Origin: Chryseobacterium taichungense | GTDB lineage: Bacteria; Bacteroidota; Bacteroidia; Flavobacteriales; Weeksellaceae | Assembly: GCF_900109935.1 (NCBI RefSeq) | Contig: NZ_FOBV01000003.1 | Location: 124,001-188,000 of the forward strand | Length of the DNA stretch: 64,000 bases | Direction of reading: 5' to 3' | In this document: positions 1-9,837 of the stretch, piece by piece | Layout: every line of letters starts with the position of its first letter | Numbering within the stretch: position 1 is the first letter of the stretch | Position numbers and translations under genes: made by a program | The notes under the pieces: generated by a model | Told to the model about the DNA's origin: nothing | Database searches by the model: none | The model's input: the letters and a program-made list of their open reading frames with translations, nothing else

Positions 1-2038
1 TAAATCTGATATTTACAATATCTTTACCGGGATTAGGATATATAACAAATACATCTTTAGTTGTGTCAACTTCATTTACTGCAAGTACCTGAGTAATTGT
101 AAAATTAACTGGATTAATATTAAAAAATACATTTCCTACTCCTGCAACCATAATTCTTGCCTGGCTTGTACTCACATTTGGAATGGTAATAACTTCTGAA
201 CCGTCATTTGCAGTAGAAGCAACAATTGTCGTTGGATACGTAAGTCCCCCATCCGTTGAAAGTAAAATACTTACGTTCGCACAGCTCACCGGTGCAGCAG
301 TTGTATTAGCCACGTTCCATGTTATTGTTTGTGTAGAATTCCCCATCCAGTTTACGGCTGTGGTCGGTGCAGTTACCGTAAACGGCCCTGAATTTCCGTC
401 AACCGTAATTTTTGCATCATCGTTGGCAACTCCGGCGCAACCAGCATTATTATCTCTGACCGTCAATCTGAATTCCATTGATCTTCCGTATGATGGTAAA
501 ATTTCGCCTTTTGTTGTTGTGTTATTAATAACATCATTAATTTTAGGAAAATATCTGTACGGTACTGTTACCGGTAAGAATGATCTGAATAACGGAGCAT
601 TTCCGGTGGGAGCATTCCAGTTTCCAGCAGGTCCTGTATCATTTTGTTCCCAGCAATATGTTAATGCATTTCCCTGAGCATCTGTAGCAGAACCTGTTAA
701 CTTAAAAGGGGTACTTTTGGGTATTGTGTAATCATTTCCTGCATTTACAACAGGCGCAGTATTAGAAACAGTATTTGTTACCTGACATGTTGTCGACTGA
801 ATCGTCTGGGTTATTGACTGAAATGAATTGGTATGGAAAATAGGGATACTGTTATTCGCCAAATTATTTGTACTTCCACAAATCCCGGCATAAGCCATAA
901 TTGTAATTCCACTTCCAGGCTCCACTGCATGCGAACCATCACGATTGCCTCCTCCACAATTGCTTGTTGTTGCATTAAAAGTATGAGGCCCTCCAAACTG
1001 ATGCCCTACTTCATGCGCAACATAATCAATATCATAAGGATCACCAACAGGATTCGGTGAACCGGTAATACCACTTCCCTTACTTGAGTCGTCACAAATA
1101 ACCCCAAGGCCAGCCAATCCGCCGCCACCGGTACTGAATGTATGGCCTATATCATAATTGGCCGTTCCTATTATTGCATCAATCTGGGTCTGACTTTCAT
1201 CAATTAACAAGCCTGCATCATCATTTCCGTCGAAAGGATCTGTAGTGGGATCTGTAAAGATAACGGAAGTTTCATTAGCAACTAATACAAGTCTTGCTGC
1301 AACTTCCTGTTCATATACCCCGTTTACTCTGTTTACAGATGTTACAATAGCTGAAAGCGTCTGAGCAACGGTTGGCGAAGGTAGGCCTGTTGCTGCTATC
1401 GCGTATTCTCCTGTACAAGCCACTACAAATCGAAAAATTCTAATTTGACTGCCAACACTGGGAGTTACTGTTTTTTGTGCATTTTTTTTAATTAATTCCG
1501 AAGCATCCTCCTTTACTTCGCATATTCTGGGATTTTTATTAATTAAATCTGCTTTTTTATAAACAATATAATTATTGATATCGTTCTTTGCATAAGGATC
1601 AATATAAAAATCGCCTGTCATAACAGACTTTATCTGAGCATGGAAGCCCAGTTCTGTAAAATCTAATTTTATCGTTGCGTATTGGTCATCAACTCCCTGT
1701 CCGGTAAAGGTAATAAGTTGCGGAAATTTTTGAGCCAATTCCGGAGCCATCACAGAAGATTTCCAGATTCTGAACCTTGCTTTCGTTCCATCGGCCATTG
1801 GTAGAATAATGATAGGAGCATTACCTTTAAAATCTGCATCATTCAAGTCAGGAACTGAACTGAAATAGTTTTTAATCCCACTCACATCAAGTTTGTAGAT
1901 AAGAAATTTCTCTGGCTGCACCGTTCTGCTGTGCGAATCTGCCTTAATGGATCTTTCGCTGATAGAGGAGAAAAAATCCTGCGCTTTTCCTAAAAAGCAC
2001 AGAATAAATATTCCTAAAAAAAGTAGTTTTTTAATCAT
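1..2038 (-). CDS. Secreted reprolysin-like zinc metalloprotease with T9SS sorting domain (3' end outside window)
   Basis: The reading frame starts at ATG 2038 and stays open to the left edge, so only the C-terminus is missing. The N-terminus is a signal peptide (MIKKLLFLGIFILCFLGKAQ), followed by a long propeptide-like region. The protease domain carries HEVGHQFGGPH, a perfect HExxHxxGxxH zinc site, followed by the Met-turn-like IMAYAG. This places it with the metzincins (reprolysin-type, M12B/M43-like). After the protease come beta-sandwich repeats of the kind found in T9SS cargo. The last visible residues, VFVIYPNPGKDIVNI, begin a type A sorting domain. It probably crosses the outer membrane by T9SS and is anchored or released at the surface as an exoprotease. 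Substrate is unknown. The ORF was recovered by reading the minus strand directly. Confidence 0.9.
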   Translation of the reverse strand, partial: MIKKLLFLGIFILCFLGKAQDFFSSISERSIKADSHSRTVQPEKFLIYKLDVSGIKNYFSSVPDLNDADFKGNAPIIILPMADGTKARFRIWKSSVMAPELAQKFPQLITFTGQGVDDQYATIKLDFTELGFHAQIKSVMTGDFYIDPYAKNDINNYIVYKKADLINKNPRICEVKEDASELIKKNAQKTVTPSVGSQIRIFRFVVACTGEYAIAATGLPSPTVAQTLSAIVTSVNRVNGVYEQEVAARLVLVANETSVIFTDPTTDPFDGNDDAGLLIDESQTQIDAIIGTANYDIGHTFSTGGGGLAGLGVICDDSSKGSGITGSPNPVGDPYDIDYVAHEVGHQFGGPHTFNATTSNCGGGNRDGSHAVEPGSGITIMAYAGICGSTNNLANNSIPIFHTNSFQSITQTIQSTTCQVTNTVSNTAPVVNAGNDYTIPKSTPFKLTGSATDAQGNALTYCWEQNDTGPAGNWNAPTGNAPLFRSFLPVTVPYRYFPKINDVINNTTTKGEILPSYGRSMEFRLTVRDNNAGCAGVANDDAKITVDGNSGPFTVTAPTTAVNWMGNSTQTITWNVANTTAAPVSCANVSILLSTDGGLTYPTTIVASTANDGSEVITIPNVSTSQARIMVAGVGNVFFNINPVNFTITQVLAVNEVDTTKDVFVIYPNPGKDIVNIRF

Positions 2039-2511
2039 AATATATAATTTAATTTATTATCATTTACAACTTAGTTTTTGCTAAGCTTTTCAATTTTACC
2101 TTATTTTATTACTTCTTAAAAAATTTAAAGATACTATAAACTAGACATTCGGTATAAAAAACAAATATATAAAAAATACACATTCAAAAAACTGAATGCC
2201 AACTAATTACATAAAATTAAAATAATACTATATTTTATACACCATTACATTTATATTAAAGAAAAACAAATTCTTTTTGACTCTTTAAAATGAATATTAT
2301 TAAGTTTAAAAATTATATAACATCTAAGACATTTATTTGTCTTGTTGTAAAAAGCAGTTCTGTTTCAGCAATTTCTTCTGTAAAACTCTTGTAAAATAAT
2401 TATAACCCACTTATAATAAGCTTGTTGAAATTTTACATCTGTAATACATTTCATTTACAATCTTTACGAAAATTTCGCTCCTAATTTTACCTCAACGAAA
2501 AAATTAATGTT
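2039..2511. other. AT-rich intergenic region between divergent genes
   Basis: This 473-bp gap separates the divergent protease and DUF4349 genes. It is very AT-rich, and I see no convincing ORF, RNA gene or strong hairpin. It must hold both promoters, but no clean TTG/TAnnTTTG pair stands out. Confidence 0.6.
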
Positions 2512-3432
2512 ATGAAAAAATTCATCTTACTCGTTGCTGTATCAGGAACATTCATTATGTGTAAAAAAGGGGAATCTGCATCACAACTTGAGGATACTGT
2601 CAGTTCGGCTGACAGTATAGCTTCTCAAGCGTCTGGAAAAATCAGTGATGTTAATAACAAGGTAAATGATGCGCTTGATTCGGCAAATGTTAAAATTAAA
2701 GATTTTCAGGACACCGGAAATGATATCAAAGACAATATTGAAAATACTGCAAAAATTGTGGATTCCTTATCTGAAAAAATTTCATCCTTAAAACTGGAAT
2801 CAAAAAAGGAAAAGAAAGATACTGTCAGTAAAGAAGGAAAGATTATTGTACAGGTTCCTGCCCCGAAAGTAATCCGGGAAACAAAAATTATTTATAAGAA
2901 AGAGCCAAAAAAAGAGAATTACGAATTAAATGTCCAGAGAAACCGACTCGTTAAGAAAGGAGTGCTTGATCTGACCGTAAATGATGCTGAAACCGCAAAG
3001 GAAATTGTAAAAGAAGAAGTCGCCAAATACGACGGATTTGTAAGAAGCGAAAATATTTCGCTACAGAATGACGATAAGAAAACGGCCTACCTGAAAGTGA
3101 AAATCCCGATTCAGAAATTTGATTATCTCATGTCTGATCTAAGCTATAATCTCGGGAAAGTTGAAAATAAAAGCATTGAAGTTTCAGGAATGAATGCCGT
3201 TGAAAATACACTTTGTGAGATTGATATTACTTTGTATGGACAAGAAAGTGAAGCTGAGGTTGATAAAGAGTACGAAACTTTTGGTGATAAATCTTTTGCC
3301 GCCATTTCTTCAGGATGGAATGTAATTACTTCTGCTTTCCTTTTTATTCTTCCGCTTTGGCCACTGTTTGTGATTGCAGGTATCGGATATTATCTTTATA
3401 AAAAAAGAAATCCGACTGATAAGCATTCATAA
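2512..3432 (+). CDS. DUF4349 domain lipoprotein with C-terminal membrane anchor
   Basis: This 306-residue protein has a short lipoprotein-like N-terminus (hydrophobic stretch ending TFIMCKKG). A low-complexity helical region (about 20-105) is rich in Ser, Asp and Lys. The conserved DUF4349 block (about 135-245) includes NRLVKKGVLDLTVND and AYLKVKIPIQKFDYLM. A transmembrane helix (about 270-295) precedes a basic tail. DUF4349 proteins are envelope proteins of unknown biochemical role. The sequence supports a periplasmic domain held by a lipid and/or a C-terminal helix. It is monocistronic, and a bidirectional terminator lies downstream. Confidence 0.8.
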   Translation: MKKFILLVAVSGTFIMCKKGESASQLEDTVSSADSIASQASGKISDVNNKVNDALDSANVKIKDFQDTGNDIKDNIENTAKIVDSLSEKISSLKLESKKEKKDTVSKEGKIIVQVPAPKVIRETKIIYKKEPKKENYELNVQRNRLVKKGVLDLTVNDAETAKEIVKEEVAKYDGFVRSENISLQNDDKKTAYLKVKIPIQKFDYLMSDLSYNLGKVENKSIEVSGMNAVENTLCEIDITLYGQESEAEVDKEYETFGDKSFAAISSGWNVITSAFLFILPLWPLFVIAGIGYYLYKKRNPTDKHS

Positions 3433-3601
3433 GGCATTATTTATTTTAATAATATTTTAATCGAAATTCCGTTTTTTCAACAAGGGTTATTCCTAATTTT
3501 GTTCTGTTAATTTAAATTAAGAATTTAACTTCAGTTAAATAATTTAATCAAACAAGTGTTAAAACAACATATTATTAATATTTTGTGGTTCGTGTGAAAG
3601 T

Positions 3602-3632
3602 AAAAAGGCTCCCATTTTTGAGAGCCTTTTAC
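3602..3632. terminator. Bidirectional rho-independent terminator
   Basis: The arms AAAAAGGCTC (3602-3611) and GAGCCTTTT (3622-3630) form a hairpin with A-rich and T-rich flanks. It lies between the convergent DUF4349 gene and acyl-CoA dehydrogenase gene and can serve both. Confidence 0.8.
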
Positions 3633-3653
3633 TATTTCATTTATCGTAAGCAA

Positions 3654-4793
3654 TTACTTTGCAATGCTTCTTGAGATAACGATCTTCTGGATTTCAGAAG
3701 TACCTTCATAGATTTGGGTAATTTTTGCATCACGCATCATTCTTTCTACGTGATATTCTTTCACATATCCGTATCCTCCATGAATCTGAACAGCTTCTAT
3801 CGTTGTATCCATTGCCACTTGTGATGCATAAAGCTTTGCCATAGCACCACTTTCAGAGATATCTTTTCCTGCATCTTTTTCTACTGCCGCTTTAAAGCAA
3901 AGCATTCTTGCCGCCGTAATCTGCGTTGCCATATCAGCCAGTTTAAAAGCAATCGCCTGATGATTGATGATTTCAGTTTTGAAAGCCTTTCTGGTTTTAG
4001 CATATTTTAACGCCAGTTCATAAGCTCCAGAAGCAATTCCCAATGCCTGAGAAGCAATCCCTATTCTTCCACCGTTCAGAACGGCCATCGCAAAATTGAA
4101 TCCGAAACCATCTTCTCCGATTCTGTTTTCTTTAGGTACTTTTACATTATTAAAGATCAAAGAATGAGTATCACTTCCTCTGATTCCCAATTTATCTTCT
4201 TTAGGACCAATTTCAAATCCTTCCCAGCCTCTTTCAACGATAAAAGCGTTGATTCCTTTATGTTTTTTCTCAGGATCAGTTTGTGCAATGACAATATAAT
4301 AAGTAGCTGTACCACCATTGGTGATCCAGTTTTTAATACCGTTCAACAAATAATAATCTCCTTTATCTTCTGCAGTGGTTTTTTGTGAAGTAGCGTCAGA
4401 ACCTGCTTCCGGCTCAGACAAAGCAAATGCCCCGATCACCTGACCGCTGGCAAGAGGTGTAAGATATTTCACTTTTTGCTCTTCGGAAGCGAATTTTTCA
4501 AGGCCTGCACATACCAGAGAGTTATTTACAGACATTACCACAGCTGCCGAAGCATCTATTTTTGCGATTTCTTCCATTGCCAGAACGTAAGAAACGCTGT
4601 CCATTCCTGCACCTCCGTATTTAGGATCTACCATCATACCCAAAAGGCCCATTTCACCCATTTTCTTTACCTGTTCGGCAGGAAATTTCTGGTCACGGTC
4701 TCTCTCAATTACTTCAGGTAATAATTCGTTTTGTGCAAAATCCCTTGCTGCCTGCTGAATCATCAGCTGTTCTTCCGATAAATTAAAGTCCAT
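3654..4793 (-). CDS. Acyl-CoA dehydrogenase
   Basis: A 379-residue FAD enzyme that introduces the alpha-beta double bond into acyl-CoA in beta-oxidation or branched-chain catabolism. Family marks seen: FALSEPEAGSDATS at about 123-136 (FAD/acyl-CoA signature), NGIKNWITNGG, GGRIGIASQALG, and the C-terminal QIYEGTSEIQ with the catalytic-base Glu at about 363. Length matches the short/medium-chain family. It is divergent from an acyl-CoA ligase across 273 bp, which suggests coordinated use in fatty-acid breakdown. Exact chain-length preference cannot be read. Confidence 0.93.
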   Translation of the reverse strand: MDFNLSEEQLMIQQAARDFAQNELLPEVIERDRDQKFPAEQVKKMGEMGLLGMMVDPKYGGAGMDSVSYVLAMEEIAKIDASAAVVMSVNNSLVCAGLEKFASEEQKVKYLTPLASGQVIGAFALSEPEAGSDATSQKTTAEDKGDYYLLNGIKNWITNGGTATYYIVIAQTDPEKKHKGINAFIVERGWEGFEIGPKEDKLGIRGSDTHSLIFNNVKVPKENRIGEDGFGFNFAMAVLNGGRIGIASQALGIASGAYELALKYAKTRKAFKTEIINHQAIAFKLADMATQITAARMLCFKAAVEKDAGKDISESGAMAKLYASQVAMDTTIEAVQIHGGYGYVKEYHVERMMRDAKITQIYEGTSEIQKIVISRSIAK

Positions 4794-5013
4794 AAAAATT
4801 GAATAATTAGATGGTCGCTAATTTACACTTTTTGTACAAACCTGAAAATAGAATTAAATCTTTGCCATTCTATTCTGAAAATCAACAATTAAACATATTT
4901 TAACAAATCGAGAAATCACTTAAAAATATTATTAAAAATATCCATTAAATTTAAATACAGATGAATATATATTGTAATCCGTTTCATTAATTGTTAATTT
5001 AAAATTCTAAATT

Positions 5014-5042
5014 TTGTCAATTAAAAAAAATGCTTATATTTA
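5014..5042 (+). promoter_or_regulatory. Flavobacterial-type promoter for the acyl-CoA ligase
   Basis: A -33 TTG (5014-5016) is followed after 18 bp by TATATTTA (5035-5042), one mismatch from the Bacteroidota -7 consensus TAnnTTTG. The start codon lies 24 nt downstream. Confidence 0.5.
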
Positions 5043-5066
5043 AAATTAACTATTTACTTTTAAATC

Positions 5067-6845
5067 ATGACCATCAAAAGATTATTCGATATACCCCATT
5101 ATGCTTTAGAAACATACCCGAAAACGGATATGTTTGTAACTAAGTATCAGGGAGAATGGAAAAAGACTTCTACCCAGGAATTTATCAATGAAGCGAATAA
5201 AATATCACGCGGGCTTTTAAAGCTTGGCATAAAACCTGGGGATAAAATTGCACTCATCACAACAAATTCCCGAACTGAATGGGCCATTATGGATCTTGGG
5301 CTTTCCCAGATCGGTGTAGTATCCGTACCCGTATATCCGAGTATTTCTCCTGAAGATTACGAGTTTATCTTCACGAATGCCGAAATCAAATATTGCTTTT
5401 TATCTGATAAGGATCTTTTAAACAAAGTAACAAAAGTAAAACACAACATCCCTTCCCTTCAGGGAATTTTTACATTTGACAATGTAAGTGGCGCTGCCAA
5501 CTGGAAAGAAGTGCTGGATCTTGGTGAAGATGATTCTACCCAGATAGAGGTTGAGGATCTTTCCAATACCATTAATTCGGAGGATCTGGCAACTATTATT
5601 TACACTTCCGGAACTACGGGAAGGCCTAAAGGGGTTATGCTTACTCACCATAATATTGTGTCTAATGTATTAGGCTCAATTCCGAGAATTCCAAAAAAGA
5701 AAGGTCTTGATTACAAAGATACAAGAGTGCTCAGCTTTTTGCCGATCTGCCATATTTTCGAGAGAATGCTTTTTTACCTTTTTCAGTACAATGGCTTCTC
5801 CATTTATTTTGCAGAAAGCATTGAAAAAATGGGTGAAAATGTGAAGGAAGTAAAACCTCACTACATGAGTGTTGTACCAAGACTTGTAGAAAAGGTTTAT
5901 GATAAAATTTATGCAACAGGATCATCTGCCGGCGGCCTGAAGCAGAAGATATTCTTCTGGGCCCTTAATCTTATTTCTAAAAAGAAAACGGTTTCCAAGC
6001 CATCCGGGTTACAGGAAATTATTGCTGATAAACTTGTTTTCAAAAAGTGGCGTGAAGGACTGGGTGGCGAGATCATTACGCTGGTTTCCGGATCAGCAGC
6101 TTTATCGACAAGACTGAATTTAATGTTTCAAAATGCAGGAATTCCTATTTTGGAAGGATATGGACTTACGGAAACATCACCTGTTATTTCTGTAAATGCT
6201 TTTGGGAAAATGAAAATAGGAACGGTGGGTCTTCCATTAGATAATGTTCAGGTGAAAATTCAGGAAGATGGGGAAATTACTGTAAAAGGACCTTCTATCT
6301 TCAAAGGTTATTTTAAAAATGACGAAATGACCAAAGAAGTATTCACAGAAGATGGTTACTTCAAAACCGGGGACATCGGGCATATTGATAGTGATGGTTT
6401 TCTTCAGATCACAGACCGTAAAAAAGAGATGTTTAAAACTTCAGGCGGAAAATACATTGCTCCTCAAACCATTGAGAACCTTGCAAAAGCATCTAAATTT
6501 ATCGAGCAGATCATGGTTGTTGGTGATGGTGAAAAAATGCCGACCGCTCTTATACAACCGGATTTTGAATTTGCGAAAAGCTGGGCCATGAGAAATAATC
6601 TCAGCATCGGCTCAACTCCTCAGGAAATTGCAAAGAGCAAAGAACTTAAAGAAAGGATTGAAAAAGAAATTGACAATACCAATGAGCATCTGGGAAATTG
6701 GGAAAAGATCAAGAAAATTGAGCTGACTCCGGAAATATGGAGCATTGAAACCGGGCTTTTGACACCTACTCTAAAGTTGAAAAGAAAGGCTATTAAAGAG
6801 AAGTTTATTGATCTGTATAATAAGATGTACGAACATCATGAATGA
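5067..6845 (+). CDS. Long-chain acyl-CoA synthetase (AMP-dependent ligase)
   Basis: A 592-residue ANL-superfamily enzyme that activates long-chain fatty acids to acyl-CoA through acyl-AMP. Motifs seen: P-loop-like YTSGTTGRPKGVMLTHHN (from about residue 178), GYGLTETSPV, FKTGDIGHIDSDGFL, and the hinge/A8 block ITDRKKEMFKTSGGKYIAP. The approximately 590-residue length and LPICHIFERM segment fit the FadD15/long-chain group. It is divergent from acyl-CoA dehydrogenase and has its own terminator. Confidence 0.92.
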   Translation: MTIKRLFDIPHYALETYPKTDMFVTKYQGEWKKTSTQEFINEANKISRGLLKLGIKPGDKIALITTNSRTEWAIMDLGLSQIGVVSVPVYPSISPEDYEFIFTNAEIKYCFLSDKDLLNKVTKVKHNIPSLQGIFTFDNVSGAANWKEVLDLGEDDSTQIEVEDLSNTINSEDLATIIYTSGTTGRPKGVMLTHHNIVSNVLGSIPRIPKKKGLDYKDTRVLSFLPICHIFERMLFYLFQYNGFSIYFAESIEKMGENVKEVKPHYMSVVPRLVEKVYDKIYATGSSAGGLKQKIFFWALNLISKKKTVSKPSGLQEIIADKLVFKKWREGLGGEIITLVSGSAALSTRLNLMFQNAGIPILEGYGLTETSPVISVNAFGKMKIGTVGLPLDNVQVKIQEDGEITVKGPSIFKGYFKNDEMTKEVFTEDGYFKTGDIGHIDSDGFLQITDRKKEMFKTSGGKYIAPQTIENLAKASKFIEQIMVVGDGEKMPTALIQPDFEFAKSWAMRNNLSIGSTPQEIAKSKELKERIEKEIDNTNEHLGNWEKIKKIELTPEIWSIETGLLTPTLKLKRKAIKEKFIDLYNKMYEHHE

Positions 6846-6853
6846 AAATAGGA

Positions 6854-6880
6854 ACCGCTTCTTTTGAGGCGGTCTTTTTA
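6854..6880 (+). terminator. Rho-independent terminator of the acyl-CoA ligase gene
   Basis: ACCGCTTC (6854-6861), loop TTTT, GAGGCGGT (6866-6873) with one G-T pair, followed by CTTTTTA. Confidence 0.75.
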
Positions 6881-6973
6881 TAGATATAATTATCGTTTGG
6901 GGCGAAAAAGGAAATAACAAACTTTGTAATAATTATTACGATGCTTTATCGCTTCGCTCTTCGCTATGACATG

Positions 6974-7002
6974 AAAAAAGCTGTCTCATTGGAGACAGCT
7001 TT
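6974..7002 (-). terminator. Terminator of the coiled-coil/NIF3 operon
   Basis: AAAGCTGTCTC (6977-6987) pairs perfectly with GAGACAGCTTT (6992-7002). On the minus strand the stem is followed by a T-run. Confidence 0.8.
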
Positions 7003-7028
7003 CCTATTTTTAAAAATTGTAATCAGTA

Positions 7029-7805
7029 TTAAAACTTAATTACAGATTTCATTTTTTCATTTTCTTCCATTACCAACTCATCGTCAACAAGGATTTTCCC
7101 TGAATGCTCATCGATAATGATTTTCTTTCTCTGAGCAATTTCCATCTGCTTTTGAGGTGGGATTGTAAAGAATGATCCTTTTGGAGCTCCTCTTTCCAAT
7201 CCTACAACCGCAAGACCGTTTGGTGAATTGGTTCTGATTCTGTTGTAAGAAGCGAGTAACCTTTCGTCGATTTTTGCAGCAAATTCTTTAGACTGCTCAA
7301 TTAAATATTCTTCTTCCTTCTGCGTTTCAGAAACCAGACCTTCCAATTCTTCTTTTTTGAATTTCAGGTGGTTTTTAAGATCATCAATTTTTCCATTAAG
7401 CTCATCCAAAGTTTCGTTTTTGTGACCGATCTTAGCGCCGAATTCTTTGATTCTTTTTTCAGCAAGTTGAATTTCAAGCTCCTGATATTCAATTTCTTTA
7501 CTTAATGCTTCAAACTCTTTATTGTTTCTTACATTATCTTGTTGAGACTTGTATTTTTCAATTAAAGATTTTGCATGGTTGATTACTTCATGCTTGGTTT
7601 TGATCTGATCTTCCTGATCTTTTATATCTGCATGAAATTTTTCAGCTCTTTTTTCAAGACCTTCGATTTCAATTTCAAGATCCTCTACTTCGATTGGCAA
7701 TTCTCCTCTTGTATTTCGGATTTCGTCCAATCTAGAATCAATGATCTGCAAATCGTATAAAGCTCTTAACTTCTCTTCAACTGAAATATCGTTGGTTTTT
7801 GCCAT
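7029..7805 (-). CDS. Coiled-coil zinc-ribbon-family protein lacking the zinc cysteines
   Basis: This 258-residue protein belongs by layout to the CT398/DUF164 family: a long helical hairpin (about 10-180) and a short C-terminal domain that is a C4 zinc ribbon in most members. The conserved spacing (ASYNRIR...GLAVVGLERGAPKGSFFTIPPQ...II..SGKILV) is visible, but the protein contains no cysteine at all. The four metal ligands have therefore been replaced and the ribbon cannot bind zinc in the usual way. It lies 3 bp downstream of the NIF3 gene, an association common for this family. Function is unknown; a role as a coiled-coil adaptor is inference. Confidence 0.8.
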   Translation of the reverse strand: MAKTNDISVEEKLRALYDLQIIDSRLDEIRNTRGELPIEVEDLEIEIEGLEKRAEKFHADIKDQEDQIKTKHEVINHAKSLIEKYKSQQDNVRNNKEFEALSKEIEYQELEIQLAEKRIKEFGAKIGHKNETLDELNGKIDDLKNHLKFKKEELEGLVSETQKEEEYLIEQSKEFAAKIDERLLASYNRIRTNSPNGLAVVGLERGAPKGSFFTIPPQKQMEIAQRKKIIIDEHSGKILVDDELVMEENEKMKSVIKF

Positions 7806-7808
7806 ATT

Positions 7809-8906
7809 TTAAATGAAATAATTTACCGGGTTCGTTTTCTCAATAGATTTTGAGATTGCAAATGTACTAAATTTTTGTGACAAAATTTCAAATAATTGTT
7901 GAGTCACAAATTGTTCTGATTCAAAATGTCCTATATCACAGATCATCATTTTTGATTCTGCCAGGAAAAAATCATGGTATTTCACATCTCCTGTAAGATA
8001 AGCATCACATTTTTTGGAAATTGCAGATTTTATTCCGCTTGCTCCGGAACCGCCTAGAACGCCTACCCTTTTTATTTTTTTACCATTAAAATCTGAATGC
8101 CTGATCACTTCAAGATTAAATTTTTCTTTTACAAATTTCAGAAAATCTTTTTCATCCATAGGCACTTCAAAATCTCCGTACATTCCAAGTCCGGTATATT
8201 GATTGGTATTATCCAGACTGTAAATCTGATGGGCAACTTCTTCGTAAGGATGCGCTGATTTCATAGCGGCAACAATCTGTCCCTGCTTATATCCTTCAAA
8301 AATAACGGAAACCATATCTTCATCAGCATTTTCCCTGATATCCTGCTGCCCCGAAAAAGGATCAGAGCCTTCTTTAGGTCGAAAAGTTCCGCTTCCGTTG
8401 ATGGTAAAACTGCATTCGTCATAAAATCCTATGTTTCCTGCACCTGCAGCAAAAAGCGATTCTTTTAATTGCCCTGAATACTCTTTTGGCACGAAGACGG
8501 TAAGCTGTTTTAAATTATTTTTCTTAGGCTGAAGAACTTTAAGGTTTTTAAGTCCCAGTTGCTGGCAGATTCCGGCGTTTACGCCAAAAAAGTCATTATC
8601 AAAAGCAGTATGAATGGCATAAATGGCAACCTTATTCTCAATAGCCTTTATCACAGCTTTTTCCACATAGTTCTTCCCTGTTAAAGATTTTAACCCGGAA
8701 AAAATAATCGGATGAAAACATACAATTAAATTACAGTTCTTTAGAATAGCTTCATCAACAACATTTTCCAGGGCATCATGACAGACCAGTATTCCACTCA
8801 CATTGCGGTCATATGATCCGCACAGCAATCCGACATTGTCAAAATCTTCCGCCTGCTGCAACGGAATACGTTTTTCAATTTTAGAAATGACATCTCTAAT
8901 TTTCAT
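7809..8906 (-). CDS. NIF3-like dinuclear metal centre protein
   Basis: A 365-residue member of the NIF3/YbgI family, widely described as a GTP cyclohydrolase I type 2 homologue, with a true substrate that is still unclear. Metal ligands can be seen: H65 in CFHPIIFS, H99 and D103 in HTAFDND, and the C-terminal DIGHFESEQ block (about 322-331). The protein carries the mid-domain insertion (about 130-235) seen in longer members, which resembles a PII/CutA-like fold. The start is well defined and the gene is directly followed by the coiled-coil gene, with which it forms an operon. Confidence 0.88.
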   Translation of the reverse strand: MKIRDVISKIEKRIPLQQAEDFDNVGLLCGSYDRNVSGILVCHDALENVVDEAILKNCNLIVCFHPIIFSGLKSLTGKNYVEKAVIKAIENKVAIYAIHTAFDNDFFGVNAGICQQLGLKNLKVLQPKKNNLKQLTVFVPKEYSGQLKESLFAAGAGNIGFYDECSFTINGSGTFRPKEGSDPFSGQQDIRENADEDMVSVIFEGYKQGQIVAAMKSAHPYEEVAHQIYSLDNTNQYTGLGMYGDFEVPMDEKDFLKFVKEKFNLEVIRHSDFNGKKIKRVGVLGGSGASGIKSAISKKCDAYLTGDVKYHDFFLAESKMMICDIGHFESEQFVTQQLFEILSQKFSTFAISKSIEKTNPVNYFI

Positions 8907-8967
8907 TTTATTCTGTATGTTTGTTACGAAAATAAGGATAATTTGTTATATTTAAAAAAACATTAAA

Positions 8968-9795
8968 ATGGAAAGAGAGCATAATCTTATTCCTGAAGAT
9001 GCCTGGTGGAAGCGATATCTCTACAGAATTATTTACCGTTCTGACACAAAACTCGGGAAACTGTTCGATATCATTTTGCTATCGCTTATTCTGATAAGTA
9101 CGGCCATCATTATGATGGAAAGCATTCCAAGGCTTGATAAAAGGTTTCATTATACTTTTATTATTTTGGAGTGGATTATCTCCATTTTTTTTTCAGCAGA
9201 ATATGTTTCAAGAATTGCCGTTGTAAAAAATAAGCGCCATTATATTTTCAGTTTCTTCGGAATCATTGATTTTTTGGCGCTTGTTCCTTTTTATCTGAGT
9301 TTTTTCTTTCCTGTTACAAAATATTTTCTTATTTTCAGAATGCTGAGAATGCTCAGGGTTTTCAGGGTTTTTAACCTTATGGATTTTATGAATGACGGCT
9401 CTGTAATTGTACGGGCACTAAAGAACAGTTCACGAAAAATTTATATTTTCCTTTTATTCTTAATTATTTTTTCAGTAATCGTAGGTTCGTTGATGTTTAT
9501 GGTGGAGGGTGGCAGACCGGGCTTTGAAACCATTCCCCAATCCATCTACTGGGCAGTAGTAACAGTTACCACGGTTGGTTATGGAGATGTATCACCAATT
9601 ACCCCGATGGGTAAATTTTTTGCTGTGATTCTGATGCTGGCCGGTTATTCTATTATTGCTGTTCCTACGGGTATAGTCACCGCCGAAATGCGTAATAAAA
9701 GACAGAACCTGGAAAAAGTATGCGACCGTTGCGGAAATGAAGATATTGATGATGACGCAAGATATTGCAAACAATGTGGCAAGAAATTGGCTTAG
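8968..9795 (+). CDS. Voltage-gated-type potassium channel with C-terminal zinc ribbon
   Basis: A 275-residue six-helix ion channel. S1-S4 span about 30-155, with arginine-rich S4 (RMLRMLRVFRVFN). The pore loop carries the K+ selectivity filter TTVGYGD (about 201-207), followed by S6 (MLAGYSIIAVPTGIVTAEM). The cytoplasmic tail ends in a four-cysteine zinc ribbon (CDRCGN...YCKQCGKK, about 250-274). The overall plan matches bacterial Kv-like channels. The ribbon could mediate tetramerisation or redox/metal sensing (inference). A weak -7 box (TATATTTA) lies only 13 nt before the ATG. Confidence 0.88.
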   Translation: MEREHNLIPEDAWWKRYLYRIIYRSDTKLGKLFDIILLSLILISTAIIMMESIPRLDKRFHYTFIILEWIISIFFSAEYVSRIAVVKNKRHYIFSFFGIIDFLALVPFYLSFFFPVTKYFLIFRMLRMLRVFRVFNLMDFMNDGSVIVRALKNSSRKIYIFLLFLIIFSVIVGSLMFMVEGGRPGFETIPQSIYWAVVTVTTVGYGDVSPITPMGKFFAVILMLAGYSIIAVPTGIVTAEMRNKRQNLEKVCDRCGNEDIDDDARYCKQCGKKLA

Positions 9796-9837
9796 TGTAA
9801 AATAATATATCATCTATTAACCAAATACCACAACATC

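Noticed and set aside
183..677. 164-residue plus-strand ORF
   Set aside because: Antisense to the well-supported metalloprotease frame; composition is that of a shadow ORF.
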